64,000 nt of DNA, from contig LWCA01000027.1 in the NCBI GenBank assembly GCA_001642005.1, positions 1 to 64,000 of the forward strand, given 5' to 3'. The notes beneath the pieces are model-generated. The model worked only from the letters and a program-made list of their open reading frames with translations, was not told where the DNA came from and did no database searches. Source of the DNA: Intoshia linei (lineage: Eukaryota > Orthonectida > Rhopaluridae). Shown here piece by piece: positions 50,301 through 62,204 of this stretch. Both the position numbers and the translations under genes were made by a program. How positions within the stretch are numbered: the first letter of the stretch is position 1; each line of letters starts with the position of its first letter.

Positions 50301-52980
50301 ATTGGATTTTTCAAAATAATATTGGAAAAAAAGGATATTTCTCTTAAGCGTTGGTAATATTGAAGTTTTTCTTATAAGATTTGGTAAAATCGTGTTTTTC
50401 AAAAAATATTGAAAAAATGGTGTTTCCATTAAATATTGGTAAAATTGTATTTTTTATTTTGTGGTTTGATTAAGTAAATTTTTTTCATAAGGTTTCGTAA
50501 AATCGGATTTTTCAAAAAAATACCGGTAAAAGTCCATTTTTCCCTGAGGGCTTGAAATTATATTTTTTATTTAATTTTATTAACGGTGGGATAAAAGGGG
50601 GATTTTTGAAATAATAATGTAGCCGTCGTCTAGGCTTTGGGATAATCAACATTTAGAAATCTCTAATAAATATTTAAAATTAACCTATGAACATAAACAA
50701 AAGTTGATCAAAATTTTTCTATATTTAATTTGAATTTCACGGACCCAGGCATATAATTTCGGAACCCAATCGGGAATCACTGTTTTAATGTATATGTTAC
50801 CGTCCGTTTGGAGTTTCAGTCATTATGAAGAATTTTCTTTAATTTTAAATTTTTTCAATATCTATCATTCAAAAATACACTTTTACGAACTCTTATGGTA
50901 AAAATCCACATGACCTTAAAAAAACTAAAATAAAACAGTTGGATTTTTCTGAATAACAATTTTGATTGAACTTTACAATCATCAAATATTAAAAAGATTA
51001 TAAAACGAGAAATAACAAGAGCACCTAGAAAACAAAGAAACAAGAGAAATTATGATAACGAGAGAAGTAGACTAGACGACAAATGAAAATTTTTAAATTT
51101 ACCCATAATTAGGAATGTATTTCAGAAATTATTATTTTCTTAAGATTTGGATAAAAGGGGATTTTTTCCTTAAGGGTTGGTAAACGTGGATTTTTGAATG
51201 ATGGAAAAATAAAATAAAATAAAAGTTAAATTTCAATTTTAAAATAATGTAAAACTTTTAAAACCTGTATTAATGATTAACTTATTGTCGTAATAATTTC
51301 ACTGTAACAATGCTTGATTCCTTACATATATAAAGTAACTAGCTTGGCTGTTTGGTACTATATCAAATGGAATAAACTATATCAGAATAATCTTTTTTTT
51401 AATTTTCGGACCATTAATTATTTCATATTTTTTGTTTTAATAAAATATTTCGGAAAAAAAAATATGTAAATACTAAAATACTTTTTTGACCGTGAAGGTG
51501 TCACTTATTCAGATTTAAATTTTTTGGATGTGTTAACAGGATACAACTGCGCCACTTGTAAATTTTTCTAAATTCTAGGGCAGTTTTCATTAAAAAAAAT
51601 GGTAATTTGTGGTTTTGCCCCTGAAGACATATTTTTTTTAAGTTTAAATTTATGATTTTAAAATCCGTATCAGAGTGTATATTTTTTAAATTCTTTAACT
51701 CGTTTGATTTTTAAAAAAAATGACAATTATGCTTTTTGACCAATAACAAGTGTCAAGCTAGTGTGAGTATGTAATTGCGTGTCATAAATTGAATATTTTT
51801 TATTGCTTATTCTCAGCAAAACTTAATTTGTTCACTTTAAAAAGATAACGATATTTGAAGTTGTGAATTTTAAGCTTCAAAAATAAAATTTTTGGCTTTT
51901 ATTTTCGAAAATCAGCATTGTCTCTTAAGGGTTAATGCGAATTTAAAAATTAAAGTACAAAAAATGTTGATGTTGTTGAAATTGTAGACACAGTGTAATA
52001 ATATAAATAAAATTTTCTAGGACGACCGTTAAGATTAAGAGAAAACAATGAATTGAGCAATTACGAATTTATGGCTAAAAAATTTAGAGAATCGTGTGAC
52101 TGGACAATGTTTACGTATGATCGTCAAAATGTGCAATGGAAATACAATGTTTATTTTTGTAATTTTAATTACCTTAATAAAATCATTGAACCATGACCTT
52201 ATTTGAGGTATCTCAAAAATATTAATGTGGATAAATTTTTGTTTCCGTTATTTGGAAAGTTTGACCATTTTTTAATTCTGTGGTCCAAATTTAGTCAGTA
52301 TAAAGGGATATATTTTAACTATATCTGATATAAATGTATAAATTATTTTATAAGTGAACCCTCCAAAACCGATTGACTGTCCCATTGCTGGTAGATACAC
52401 TTTTATACAATTTGGTAATAAAGAAGAAATGATACAAACCAGAATTCCGGGAATGACACCAAAACCAAGACATCATACAAACTGTAAAATACACGAATCA
52501 GAATTAAAGGTGTGCCGAGACGACACAAAATCAATGCTGCTCGATGCTGACTATTGTATGTCACTAGATCACAATGCTAAGCAGATAGATGAATACGGTA
52601 TTCAACTGTATGTTATGATAATTTTTTTAATAGATAGGGTCGACAATAAATTGATGTGCGTGGGTTACTGGATGGAAGGAATGAAATCACATTTAATTAC
52701 ATATGATTTGGATGACGTAGTTTCCAAATTTCGTTGTTGGATATATGAACGTACAAACTGGAGAACTATTGTAATGTCTCGATCCACACGTGCAGTATGC
52801 AATGAAATTCAGACATCTAAATCGAGGTATCCAAATGAGGGTGCCAGTTTACTTTTAAAACTACACGAAGCTGAAAGAATCAACGACGAATGCCCACAAG
52901 TCTACGTGGATGGAAAAAATCCATATGAATCAATTTATCAAGTCAAATCTTTAAAAGGACAAAACATGACAAATGTATAA
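47346..52980 (+). CDS. Secreted Cys-rich multidomain protein (DUF7042/7043/7044-like)
   Basis: Exons: 47346-47400, 47450-47648, 47686-47753, 47965-47994, 48154-48240, 48273-48464, 48525-48631, 48930-49053, 49089-49311, 49347-49411, 52021-52158, 52355-52980. This is 1914 nt, 637 aa. Signal peptide MYLSLTILIIIYCFVSS. Repeated modules start with a Cys and an aromatic-rich segment: KCTVPIEFQGDWYS, CRSTFDGIYRFKYE, ATCNLPHNFSGTWFW and DCPIAGRYTF. Between them lie ECLGSWRDENND- and CVGYWMEGMK-type modules. The module order matches an invertebrate secreted family that, from memory, Pfam splits into DUF7042-7045; its function is unknown to me. A 30-nt intron at 52610-52639 (GTATGT..ATAG) may also be removed, giving IQLVDNK. 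It starts only 49 bp after AMPK beta and ends 2 bp before the PDCD2 stop. Confidence 0.8.
49412..52020. other. Intron 10 of the secreted-protein gene (2.6 kb), repeats only
   Basis: Contains minisatellite-like units at about 50130-50560 (GGTAAAATCGGATTTTTCAAA type), a family B hAT-like copy at about 50570-50782, and a partial R1 head with an R2 body at about 51340-51760. No exon is needed: the flanks join in phase (ATG G | GA CGA). Confidence 0.6.
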
Positions 52981-52982
52981 GA

Positions 52983-54110
52983 TTATATTTTAATTTGTTG
53001 TACATGAAGAAATTCTTGAACATAATTACTTTTGTTTGTCTTTGGTTCACAAGATTTTGTGCAAGTGTAAACAGATAAAATTCCCCAGTCTAATTCGTTG
53101 TCGGCGGGTAGTTCAATATAGTTTAGAAGTTGCGGCATAACCTAAACATTTTAAAAACGATAATAATGATTTACTTGAAATTCAAAAACTCGATTAGCTC
53201 CGCAATTAGTGCAATGTGGAATATCCTCTTTTAAAATTTTATTTTTACCTGAAATCCACAATGGTGTCGCTCCTCTATCATATCGAATAATCTATAATTC
53301 ACGTTTGTATTGTTGACATTGAAATAGATTCATATAACTTACCTGGTCGGGGTATTTGTGAATAGATTTACGAAATTTGTAAAATACAATATCCTTGATA
53401 CTATTTTCATAAGTATCGGTAAATTCATTAAACGGTTCAGCAGGTAACTGCGAATCAATTGATAGTGTTTCTAGAGAAGGTGGAAGTAAATCTGATACTT
53501 GATGTGTAAATAAAGATTCGTTTTTTTTAATTATAATCGGTTCTGGACTATAAATAGAAATTTGAAATTCTGGCCAACATTGGGATTTTTTAGGGGAATT
53601 TCCACATTTACAGTGGTCTTTGTGTACTGGCCAGTCTGATATTTGGTGAAATTTGCTACAGTAAAATGTCATGCACTTTGAACACTTTTTGTCGGCTGAA
53701 ACACCACAAGCTACGCAAATATTTGCAACTTTAGATACAGTTTCAAAGTATGGATTATCAGTTTGAAAAAAATTTAATGTATGAATTTCGTTTTTTTCAG
53801 GCATTTGACAACGAATTATGAAAAAATTTCTATTGTCGCACTTTTTTGATCCACACACAAAAATGTATAGTGTTCTATGAAACGCATGCACAATGTTCTT
53901 TATGGGAGCGTATATTTGCAATAGAAATTTTAAAGGTTTTTCGCAAGTTCCAGTACATGTTGGTATTTCACACAAGTTTTTAAAGTCCAACCAGTGAGGA
54001 AAGCCACCAATTTTAGAATCTAAATATGTTTGCTCATTAATTTCAAATGTATCTAGGTTTTCTTTTTCACGTGAATTTATGAATCCCAGCAATAATGAAT
54101 TTTGTTTCAT
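52983..54110 (-). CDS. PDCD2: PDCD2 (programmed cell death 2), ribosomal-protein chaperone family
   Basis: Minus-strand exons: 54110-53343, 53291-53175, 53141-52983. This is 1044 nt, 347 aa (human 344). The N-terminal half has SKIGGFPHWLD and LLQIYAPI, typical of the PDCD2/Tsr4 fold. A MYND zinc finger has CVACGVSADKKCSKCMTFYC and HKDHC at aa ~130-165. The C-terminal half has RYDRGATPLWIS, CTNCGANRVFEFQVMPQLL and LSVYTCTKSCE, with the CxxC pairs of the family. PDCD2 proteins escort the ribosomal protein uS5 (RPS2) into 40S assembly (family knowledge). Its stop codon is 2 bp from that of the convergent secreted-protein gene. Confidence 0.95.
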
Positions 54111-55930
54111 ATTTGAGTGATATATAATTCGTTGTCAAAGACAATTATGGGTTCATGCAAGTGTAATGAAAAAAGGAAATATTTAAATCGTTTCCAACCT
54201 TTCCAGTCTGCGATTTAACCGGTAAAACTGTAAGAATATTTGTATGGGCCATATAATTATTAAATTATAGTTTCACAACAGGTTCACTAATTGTTTCCCG
54301 TTTCGTAACAATTTGGCGTAATTTTGTTAATTAATGTATAAAATTTTGTACATTTTCTTCGCATGCGAACATTCAGTTGTGCGATGTATTGTTATAGCGA
54401 CAAAATCATATATTTTTCTAATTAATCATTGATTTTTTGACCAAAATTTGATAGGGTTTTTAAGGGAAATTTTTTACCCAATTTTAAAAATTTCGAATAG
54501 ACATTTGGTAGGGTTTTGAAGGAATATTTTTAACATTTTAATGGATCTTCAAATTCCTTAAAAATTGGGTAAAAAAATGTTCCTTATAAACTCTTCAAAA
54601 TCTATAAAAATGGGCTGAAAAAATTTTCCTAAAAAAACCCACAAAAATTTCGTGAAAAAAACAATATGATAAATTAATAAAATCGATGATAATATCGCTC
54701 TATAGTAGAGGTGGGAAGCATTTATTGTTCGAAGGCCGCACCTTTATAAATAAAATTTAATCAAATACAAGTGCTTCTCATAGGGGTGACTGGTCCCCCA
54801 TGGTGTGAATAATTTTATTAGGGGGTGAATATGAAGATTTTAGATGATTGGAGGTGAATGATAAATTTTTAGCATATTTTATTCAATTTTGTAAAATCTT
54901 ATGAGAGGAAACCTAATTTTACCAAAAATAAAATAAATTTAAATTGTTAAGAGGCCGCACCAAATCGTCAATAAGGTCGCATTTCCCCACCTCTTCTCTA
55001 AAGTATGGTCGTCATTCTTCGCGGCTCGGAAATAGTCTAAATTACAATAAATTGACAAATTTTAAAATGGCATCCAGACTCTGGATTCCAGTTATTTATT
55101 TCAAATCCAAGTTGATTTTTGGTTGATAAATAAAAAATTCATTTGCGGTAATAAATCGAATTAATTTAAATTTTGGTCAATATCACGCATTGCAGTGCAC
55201 GCTGGTCGGAAAATTGATTTCGTTGTGAATACATTTTTAGAATATAAATCCCCTGAAATTTTGTCAAATAAAATAAAAAAATTGACATTTTTTGTAAAAC
55301 CATGCTCTCACAAATATTTTCCAGATTAAAGGCACCCACGTACAATTTTTCATACCCTTGATTTATATTTTGAAAGACAAATTCCATTTACAGTTTAACA
55401 AATAGTGTAACTTTAAATTCCTTACAAATTATAACTTTTGAATACTGCGACATATTTCTGATGTCATGATGAGTTAAGAATTTACTTGAGAACTGAAACT
55501 GTTAACTAATTTCATTTTCATGTAAACGCACTTGCATAACGTACAAACTACCTTACAAAAAAATTCAATAAATCGAAAAATGGTACGTTTGCAACTTTAA
55601 CATTTTAATGTGTCATTATGAATTTGCGAATAAAGTACATAAGTTATCAGGAAATAGGATCAACTAAAATAAAGTAAACAAAAAATACTAAGACATGCCT
55701 ATTCCATTTTAATTTTAGTTATACCATTACGTCCACTGATCGTAAATTTTTGAAACAATAAGGAATACATCATTGCGTCTTCTTATTCACTAAGCGCCTT
55801 TGTAACGTCATTAATTTAAATTTAATGATGCATAATTTTTATCATTTCAATATTATGAATAATAAAAATATTCATAAAGTGTTTATTAAATGTAGGTATC
55901 TTAGGCATTTAGATATAGGTAAGATTCGGT
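54111..55930. other. Intergenic stretch upstream of PDCD2 (1.8 kb)
   Basis: Holds short inverted A/T tracts around GGGTTTTTAAGG and TTTACCCAATTTT (54430-54650) that can fold back, a hAT MITE (54706-54995) and AT-rich DNA. The minus-strand frame 55166-55387 has no family match. Confidence 0.5.
54706..54995. mobile_element. hAT-type MITE, 290 bp
   Basis: TAGAGGTGGGAAGCATTTAT at the left; CATTTCCCCACCTCTT at the right; both are followed inward by GGCCGCACC. Target duplications CTCTATAG (54698-54705) and CTCTAAAG (54996-55003) differ at one base. It is the complete relative of the element broken by the mariner at 24540-25718. Confidence 0.82.
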
Positions 55931-56918
55931 TCACTGATCAGAGAGAGCATTCTTTGTTTTCTAAAATAAATTACAATACAATGAACCGCGTCAACCTTTT
56001 TTCTCTTTTTAGGTTGGCCAATCTGTTCAAAACTGGAAGTACTTTCCTCCACAAATACAAAAGAGTCACTAGAATGTTTGTCTGACTTTTCATCTACTTT
56101 TTTATCGAGTTTGCGTATTGGTAATTTAACTGCTGCTTGATTATCAAAAGAAGCTTCTACGACTGCATCAACTTTTTTAACTATTGCATTTGTCGCCACG
56201 TTTTTCTTGATTGGTTTTTTCTTTTTCTTTTCAACAATCTTATCCTTTTTTTCCTTGGTAGATTTGATGATTGGATCAAGTACTACTGGAATAATGACAG
56301 GTGTTGGTGCCACCTTTTTCAATAACATCTGTTTAATTTTATCTTTTTTAGTTTTAGACTAAACGTGAATTTAAATAAAAAATAATGTTACCTTTTTGAT
56401 GGGTTTGGCCTCCATGTTATCATCAATCTTTAAATCTTTAAATTTATTGTCTTCCAATGTATTGTAAATTTTACTCTTTTTCTTCACTTTATCTTTTTTC
56501 TTTTCAGGCTTATCCGTTTTGTCAATAATCTTTGTTTTCGTAATACACCATTCTAATAGTTAGTTAAATAATTATAAATAAGATTACCTCTATCCCCAAA
56601 TTCCACATCTTCCTGGTTGGATTGGTTAAGACGCTAAAGTTATTAGTATTAGTATAAAATGGTGCAAACCATTTCGACTGATTCGGTTTTTGATTTTAAT
56701 TCTACCACTGGTTCCGGTTTTAGGACAATCTCAACTTCTTCCCGAACAATAATTGGTTTAACAGTACATTTTTTTGTCTTGGGTTTTTTTTTAATAGTTA
56801 AAAACTCATTAGTCTCTTGAGGACGATAAGAATATGCCATTTTTAGGACAACACATGCGACAACAATAAATACACCGTAAAAAGTGGTCAAATTACAATA
56901 CTGGATAAGATAGTCCAT
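55931..56918 (-). CDS. Lys-rich single-pass membrane protein, LYRIC/metadherin-like
   Basis: Minus-strand exons: 56918-56670, 56633-56588, 56552-56392, 56358-55996, 55960-55931. This is 849 nt, 282 aa. If the last 35-nt intron is not removed the frame runs to 55909 with a different tail. A short lumenal N-terminus is followed by a hydrophobic segment (TFYGVFIVVACVVLKMAYSY), then a cytosolic tail full of Lys (KKKPKTKK, EKKKDKVKKKSK, KKKKKPIKK). The end, SFEQIGQPKKRKK, resembles the conserved Trp/aromatic-plus-Lys end of LYRIC/metadherin. Kinectin or p180-type ER proteins are alternatives for the N-terminal half, but no coiled coil is present. It starts 87 bp after the stop of the LRR/EF-hand gene on the same strand. 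Confidence 0.6.
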
Positions 56919-57005
56919 TTTTGGATAAATTTAATGTTTAATTAACTAGGTTAAAGTTAATTTTGTTGATTTTCCATAGTAATAGTCTAAATAGATAAAG
57001 TAACA

Positions 57006-60000
57006 TTATGCGTGTGGATTTGGCTTGGAAGCACCATTCATTAATTCTCTAAACAAATAGTAACATGGATATGATCACGGAATACTCATATTCAATAGTT
57101 TGACTGTTGTCTTCGTCAAGGTTTTTCAACAATGCGTCCATTTGTCGCTAATAATGTAAATAAATGAAGCGTAAACAATTTATGTAGTATACGTTGGTGA
57201 GGCGCAGACCCAAATCTTTTAGTCCGAATTTCAATTCTTCTAGGGTTATATGACCAGATTTGTTTGTATCAAGTTGGTAAAATAAATCCTCGATTCGATC
57301 ATAGTTTTTTTTAATAAACGTATCAAATGTGACTATCACTGCTCGGTTAATCTTCGAATACCTTTCGCTTTTGGTTAAAGTGTATATTATTTTTTTATCT
57401 ACATATGTTGCATTCGTTTTTTGAATGAGTTTAATTAATTTTGAATTGAGGCTAATATCCTAAATTTATTAGCCATGTACCAATAATTATAATTGACTTA
57501 CCTCTATTCCCAGCAATTTTAGACAAGTATGTTCTTTGAATACATTGATCAACTTTATGATACTTTCTTCTCCAAAATTGTTCATTCCCACCTAAAATTA
57601 ATAAGTACATTACAACTGAATCAAATTACCAAAAACGTTTCCAATTTCTCATTTTTATTTAGACCGGAGGCTATGTAGTTGGCACACTCATCGTCTAATC
57701 TGTTGTGACTACATTTTTTGATAAAATTTATCATAAATAGATAAATAAATAGCTATAATAAAATTACGTTATATCGAGAACACGTAGTGTTTTATTTATT
57801 CTTAAAGATTTGGCGACTAAATGGTGTAATTTAAATTTGAAAAATTTCATGTTAAAATGATCAAAAAAAGTACGTTCCAGAGCCCCTTCAATGGCCAGTC
57901 CATTCCAAGATAAATCTACAATTTCTAAGCTAGTGTTTTTCTAAATTTGTAAAGATAAGAGTAAGTACTATTCACCTGTAATACGTTGCATATTGCTGAA
58001 GCTCCTTTTCCTCTGATACAGTTCCAACTCAAGTCTAAATCCGATAGGTAGACGTTTTTTTCCTAAGAAAAATGTATTTATTCTATTGATTCTTTAATAA
58101 AATCAAATTACCAAGCCATTTGCTAGTAGAATACCACCTAATTCTCCGAAATAATTGTAACTCAAATCTAGAGAAGCCAAAGACATGTTCCTTGTCAATG
58201 CACTTGAAAGTCTCATAGCGTCTTTATCGGTAAGTTGATTTCCTAAACATAGTCATTGGTGTGATATACGCATTTGATAGGGTTCTAAAACTGCTTATGG
58301 AATCTAGGGTTGGATATATTAGAAGTTTGTTTAAAAAGTCATATTCAATTGTTTCAATACTTTGATGATTAATCCGAAAAATAAGTGAATATTTACTAGG
58401 GCTACGTTGCGTAAAAAAATTTGAAAAATTTACCAAGTGCTGTTCAGAAATTGAAAAAATAAAAATTTGTTGTCTTCATAATTTTGAATTATAAAAAAAT
58501 TACACATTGTTACACGTTAATAGTAAATAACTACATTTTTATTCGATTGAAATGTTCAAATAAAAACAAAAAAGTATTTCCTTAATTTCAAAGATAAATA
58601 TCCTAATTATTAATGTATAATATATTTACCGCTCAAATAAAGAACTTTTAAAGTTGTATTTTTTTCAAGCATGCTAAACATTAAATTTATTATTAATTTA
58701 ATTAATAATAATGCTAATGAAACAAAAATTCCCTCTATATAAATGACTACTAGCATCATTCTCTCTATTTTTTCGAAATTGAGAATTTATAACTATAGAA
58801 CAGTGTTTCGCAATTTTTTTTTCGCTTTGAACCATATTTTATTCTAAAACGTTTTGTGGTCAATGTATATGTTTTAAACTTTGTAAAATAATTATGGTTT
58901 CAACGATTGTCTTTTTAAATGAGCTTCCCATAAAATTACCAGCCTTCTCCGAATATTACCCTTAAAAATCCAACTTACCTCAGTATGAAATAAAAAGATT
59001 TTATTTATGTAAATTTATCATCACAAAGTATATTATAGTCACATAATATAACAGTCTAATAGCGATAATAAAAAATGTTAATGGATATATTTTAAGTAAT
59101 ATATTATAACTATATGAGCAGAGCCGTCTTAAGCCACTTCAGGGTCCTGGGCTAAGCAAAGGGCCGGGGCCCTTTAAAATTTCGAGCGAAGCGATAAAAA
59201 AAATTAGATCCCCTGTTTAGAAGACACGGCATACTGTTAGTTCAAACTAAGAGTCTTATTTCATTGAGTATTAACAAAAGCATTAAAAGATATTATGTAG
59301 GTCTCTAGTAACTTTTATTTATTTTAAAAAAACCTACTTACATTATTTTATGAACAAAGTTTACTTTTTCATTTGAAAATATGTACCATGCAGTCACAAA
59401 AAACTCTTGACAATTCTTCACAAATGTTGTTTTCTCACTTTTTTTTTGAGAGAAATCAGATATGATATTATCAAAACTGATACCATTCTCAATTGACATT
59501 AATGAGAGCGCATTCAAACGAGGTTGAGCTAAGCAATTTCGAAGTTCATTTTTAATTATTTTTAAGTTTAGAAAAAGTTCACACTTGAATAAACTTCAAA
59601 ACTTATAATCTGATTCTTAAGATATAAATGTGAAGTATTTTTTAATAAATTAGGGCCTCTTTTTAAGATATAAATGTAAAGTACTTTTATTAATTTATGG
59701 TCCTTTTTTAAGGAGGGGTCCTGAGCTACAGCCCATATTGCTCATGCCTTAAAACGGCTCTGTATATGAGGACTAGTAAAATTTTTCTGTGGACCATTGG
59801 AAGTCCACATGTACCACCTTGAGAATCACTTTCATATAATCAACAGAGAAACCTTTAAATTAATGGCTAGATTACAATAAAATGTTAATTTTAATACAAA
59901 TTGTAAAGTTTAATACAAAATAATTAAAATCTATTTTATCAAAAATACATTTTCAATTTTTATTTTAATTGAAATATTTAAAAAATATTTGTTAATAATA

Positions 60001-62204
60001 TATTAAAAATTATTTTTCACCGGTAATGCGTAGATTTTAGGGGTTGAAATTTTGTATTTATATCAACTGGAATAAGCTCTATCAGAATAATCTTTTTTTT
60101 TTCATTTTCGGATCGTTAATTATTTTACATTTTTTATTAAATTTATTATACATTTATTATTACATTTTTAATATAATATTTCGGAAAAAAATATACACTT
60201 TTACATTTTACATTATTTGTACATGAATACTAAAATGCTTTTTTGACGTGAATTCGTCATTTATTCGGATTGAATTTTTTGTGTATGTTAACAGGATACA
60301 ATTGTACCATTGGTAATTTTTTTTACATTTTAGGGCCGTTTTCATATAAAAAAAGGGTAATTTGGGGTTTTGGTCATGAATATGTAACTTTTTTAAATTT
60401 AAATTAATGATAATGTTTATGGTTTTAAAATCCGTATCAGTGTATATACTTTATTAAATTCTTTAACTCGTTTGATTTTCAAAAAAAAGGACAATTGAGG
60501 TTTTTGACCAGTAAGATGTGAGTTTGGAAGGTTGAAATTTACCTTATTATCACCCCAGAAAAAACTGTAATTGAAATGTGGACTTTATAAAATTCTATGA
60601 CTAATAGTTATTGAAATAAAATGAAACACATTGTATAAGTATGGATTATAAATATAATTGTTATCATAGTTTTTATTTTTAAATTTGATATTAAGTTGGT
60701 ATAATGTAGGGTTCCGACCATTTTCACGATAATAAATTGTAATATTTATAGCGGACCATTAAAGCGAAATTGCTACTATTAAAAAAAATTTGATTAAAAA
60801 AGTTAAAAAAATGACTTCTAATTAGTAAAAAATTTCTCACAATTATTTCGCGAACCGGTAAATAATTTTCACGGAACTGTACTACTCCGCGGAGTAGCAT
60901 TTTGGAAACGTTGGTATAATAAAAAATTCAATATAAATATAAATAATATAAATATTGCTTGGAGTAGCAGTATAAGGAAATTATCAAAACATTTATGCGA
61001 CGTCTAAATCTGAAAAAAAGTGATGCATTTGATAAAAATCGAACGAACAAATTTTACATTTAAGATTATTCTTTTACCAACAATAGAGAAGATGTAAATT
61101 GGGATAAACTTGCATTAAAAAATTGCACGAACACTGCTGCTCTCATATAGAAGAATTGCCATCTCCCCATCCATCTAAAATAGCGCGGTTACCTAAAATG
61201 TATTTCCAATACATTGTTGGATCAATGAAACTGTGTATGAAAAAGTTGTTTTATACAAGACTACTTTTTTTGGTACCTTATATATTTTTTAAAACAACAT
61301 TTATATTTTTCGGTACCACCTCTTCAAGTTTCTCTAACAAATGAGGTTGCTGAGCGTGCAATAAACAGAGTACAATACCTATGAAACAGATCGTCATTCA
61401 AGTATATTGACGATTAACTAGTCAATGATACAATTAATAAACTTAATATATAAATATATAGAAATAATAAACAAAAAAAATTATAGATGTGATTTATAGC
61501 AGCCATTCTCAACGGGGTCCACATCACTTTTTTGGGGGTCCATGAAAATTATATACATTTATTACATATTATCGACATTTTCAGTTAAAGATTAATATCG
61601 GGTTAAAGATTAATATTAATTGTTTATCAAGTTTATCATCTAGCAAAAATAAAGTACTCCATGTCTTTTGAACATCATTCGTTTCACCAAAATGTAATGA
61701 TTCATTAAAAATTGTCATTATTATTAATTTTTTTGGGGTCCACAGCGAATAAGGGTTGAGAATGCCTGATTTATAAGATATTACTCATACTACACGGTCA
61801 TGTATTTTATCAATTTCTAAAATTCGACTAAAAAGCTAACGCTCTAGTGGTCATAATCATATAATTGTATTATGCGTGGCTAGGTTAGGATCCCGATTTG
61901 GACATTTTTTATTTATGATGAACTTATCTGAGTTCCTATCTGCCAATCGTTACAGTATGATTCAAATATTATAATTGTTTATAAAAAGGATTACTCTGAG
62001 AATGCATTTAGTCCATTAGATTTCATGCAATTATTGGAAACGTTCTAAACATTTAAAATATAATACATCAAAATAATAAAAAAATAATATACGTACAATA
62101 TTTACAATGAACATGTTTTCATTCAAAACTTTTGCTATTTCCTGAGAACTTTTTTCCATCAAATAATTATTGCTAACATCCAATTCTTCACATATAGTGT
62201 TTAG
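57006..62204 (-). CDS. Leucine-rich repeat protein with C-terminal EF-hands (LRRC74-like), 5' end missing
   Basis: Minus-strand exons: 62204-62097, 62044-61995, 58673-58630, 58242-58112, 58062-57976, 57940-57768, 57708-57630, 57591-57502, 57459-57193, 57147-57086, 57048-57006. All join in phase: 1134 nt, about 377 aa. At least six RI-type LRRs: ELDVSNNYL, NVSNNCM, VLYLSGNQL, SLDLSYNYF, DLDLSWNCI, IVDLSWNGL and VLDITHNRL. Two EF-hands follow: LFYQLDTNKSGHITLEEL (canonical loop) and NLDEDNSQTIEYEELM. LRRs followed by EF-hands is the layout I associate with LRRC74A/B; the function is unclear. The first exon seen begins in phase 0 without an ATG, so the N-terminus is upstream, perhaps beyond 64000. 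Confidence 0.85.
59119..59762. mobile_element. hAT element, 644 bp, perfect target duplication, with transposase remnant
   Basis: Ends CAGAGCCGTCTTAAG and CTTAAAACGGCTCTG (imperfect inverted repeats). TATATGAG flanks both sides (59111-59118, 59763-59770). It carries the C-terminal piece of a transposase on the minus strand, so it is an internally deleted copy. Confidence 0.92.
59338..59603 (-). pseudogene. hAT transposase C-terminal fragment (ZMYM1-like type)
   Basis: The frame reads LNLKIIKNELRNCLAQPRLN, then ALSLMSIENGISFDNIISDF, the conserved hAT C-terminal block (LKxIKxxLRxxxxQxRLxxLxxxSIE). It stops at 59338. It starts just after a stop codon without an ATG. Only this end of the gene survives inside the element. 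Confidence 0.8.
60000..60610 (+). repeat. Dispersed repeat R2, fullest copy
   Basis: Blocks in order: GGGGTTGAAATTTTGTATTT, TTTCGGAAAAAAAT, ACTAAAATGCTTTTTTGACG, TATGTTAACAGGATACAA, TTAGGGCCGTTTTC, a GGGGTTTTGGTC block, TTCTTTAACTCGTTTGATTT, and an end TAAAATTCTATGACTAATAG. Other copies: 10120-10420, 51360-51760 and 63220-63440 (same strand); about 12560-13450 and 20000-20460 (inverted). Confidence 0.75.
61500..61768. mobile_element. hAT-type MITE, 269 bp
   Basis: CAGCCATTCTCAACGGGGTC at the left and AAGGGTTGAGAATGCCTG at the right, with GGGGTCCA on both inner sides. Target duplications ATTTATAG (61492-61499) and ATTTATAA (61769-61776) differ at one base. Confidence 0.85.

Larger units (their letters stand above)
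58674..61994. other. Intron of the LRR/EF-hand gene (3.3 kb) with two hAT elements and R2
   Basis: Contains the hAT elements at 59119-59762 and 61500-61768 and an R2 copy at about 60000-60610. A stretch at 60870-60900 (CTACTCCGCGGAGTAG) is a perfect 16-bp palindrome. The + frame at 61123-61344 has no family match. Confidence 0.6.

Noticed and set aside
55166-55387. 73-codon minus-strand frame upstream of PDCD2
   Set aside because: No recognisable motif, no signal from neighbours, and composition like the surrounding AT-rich DNA.
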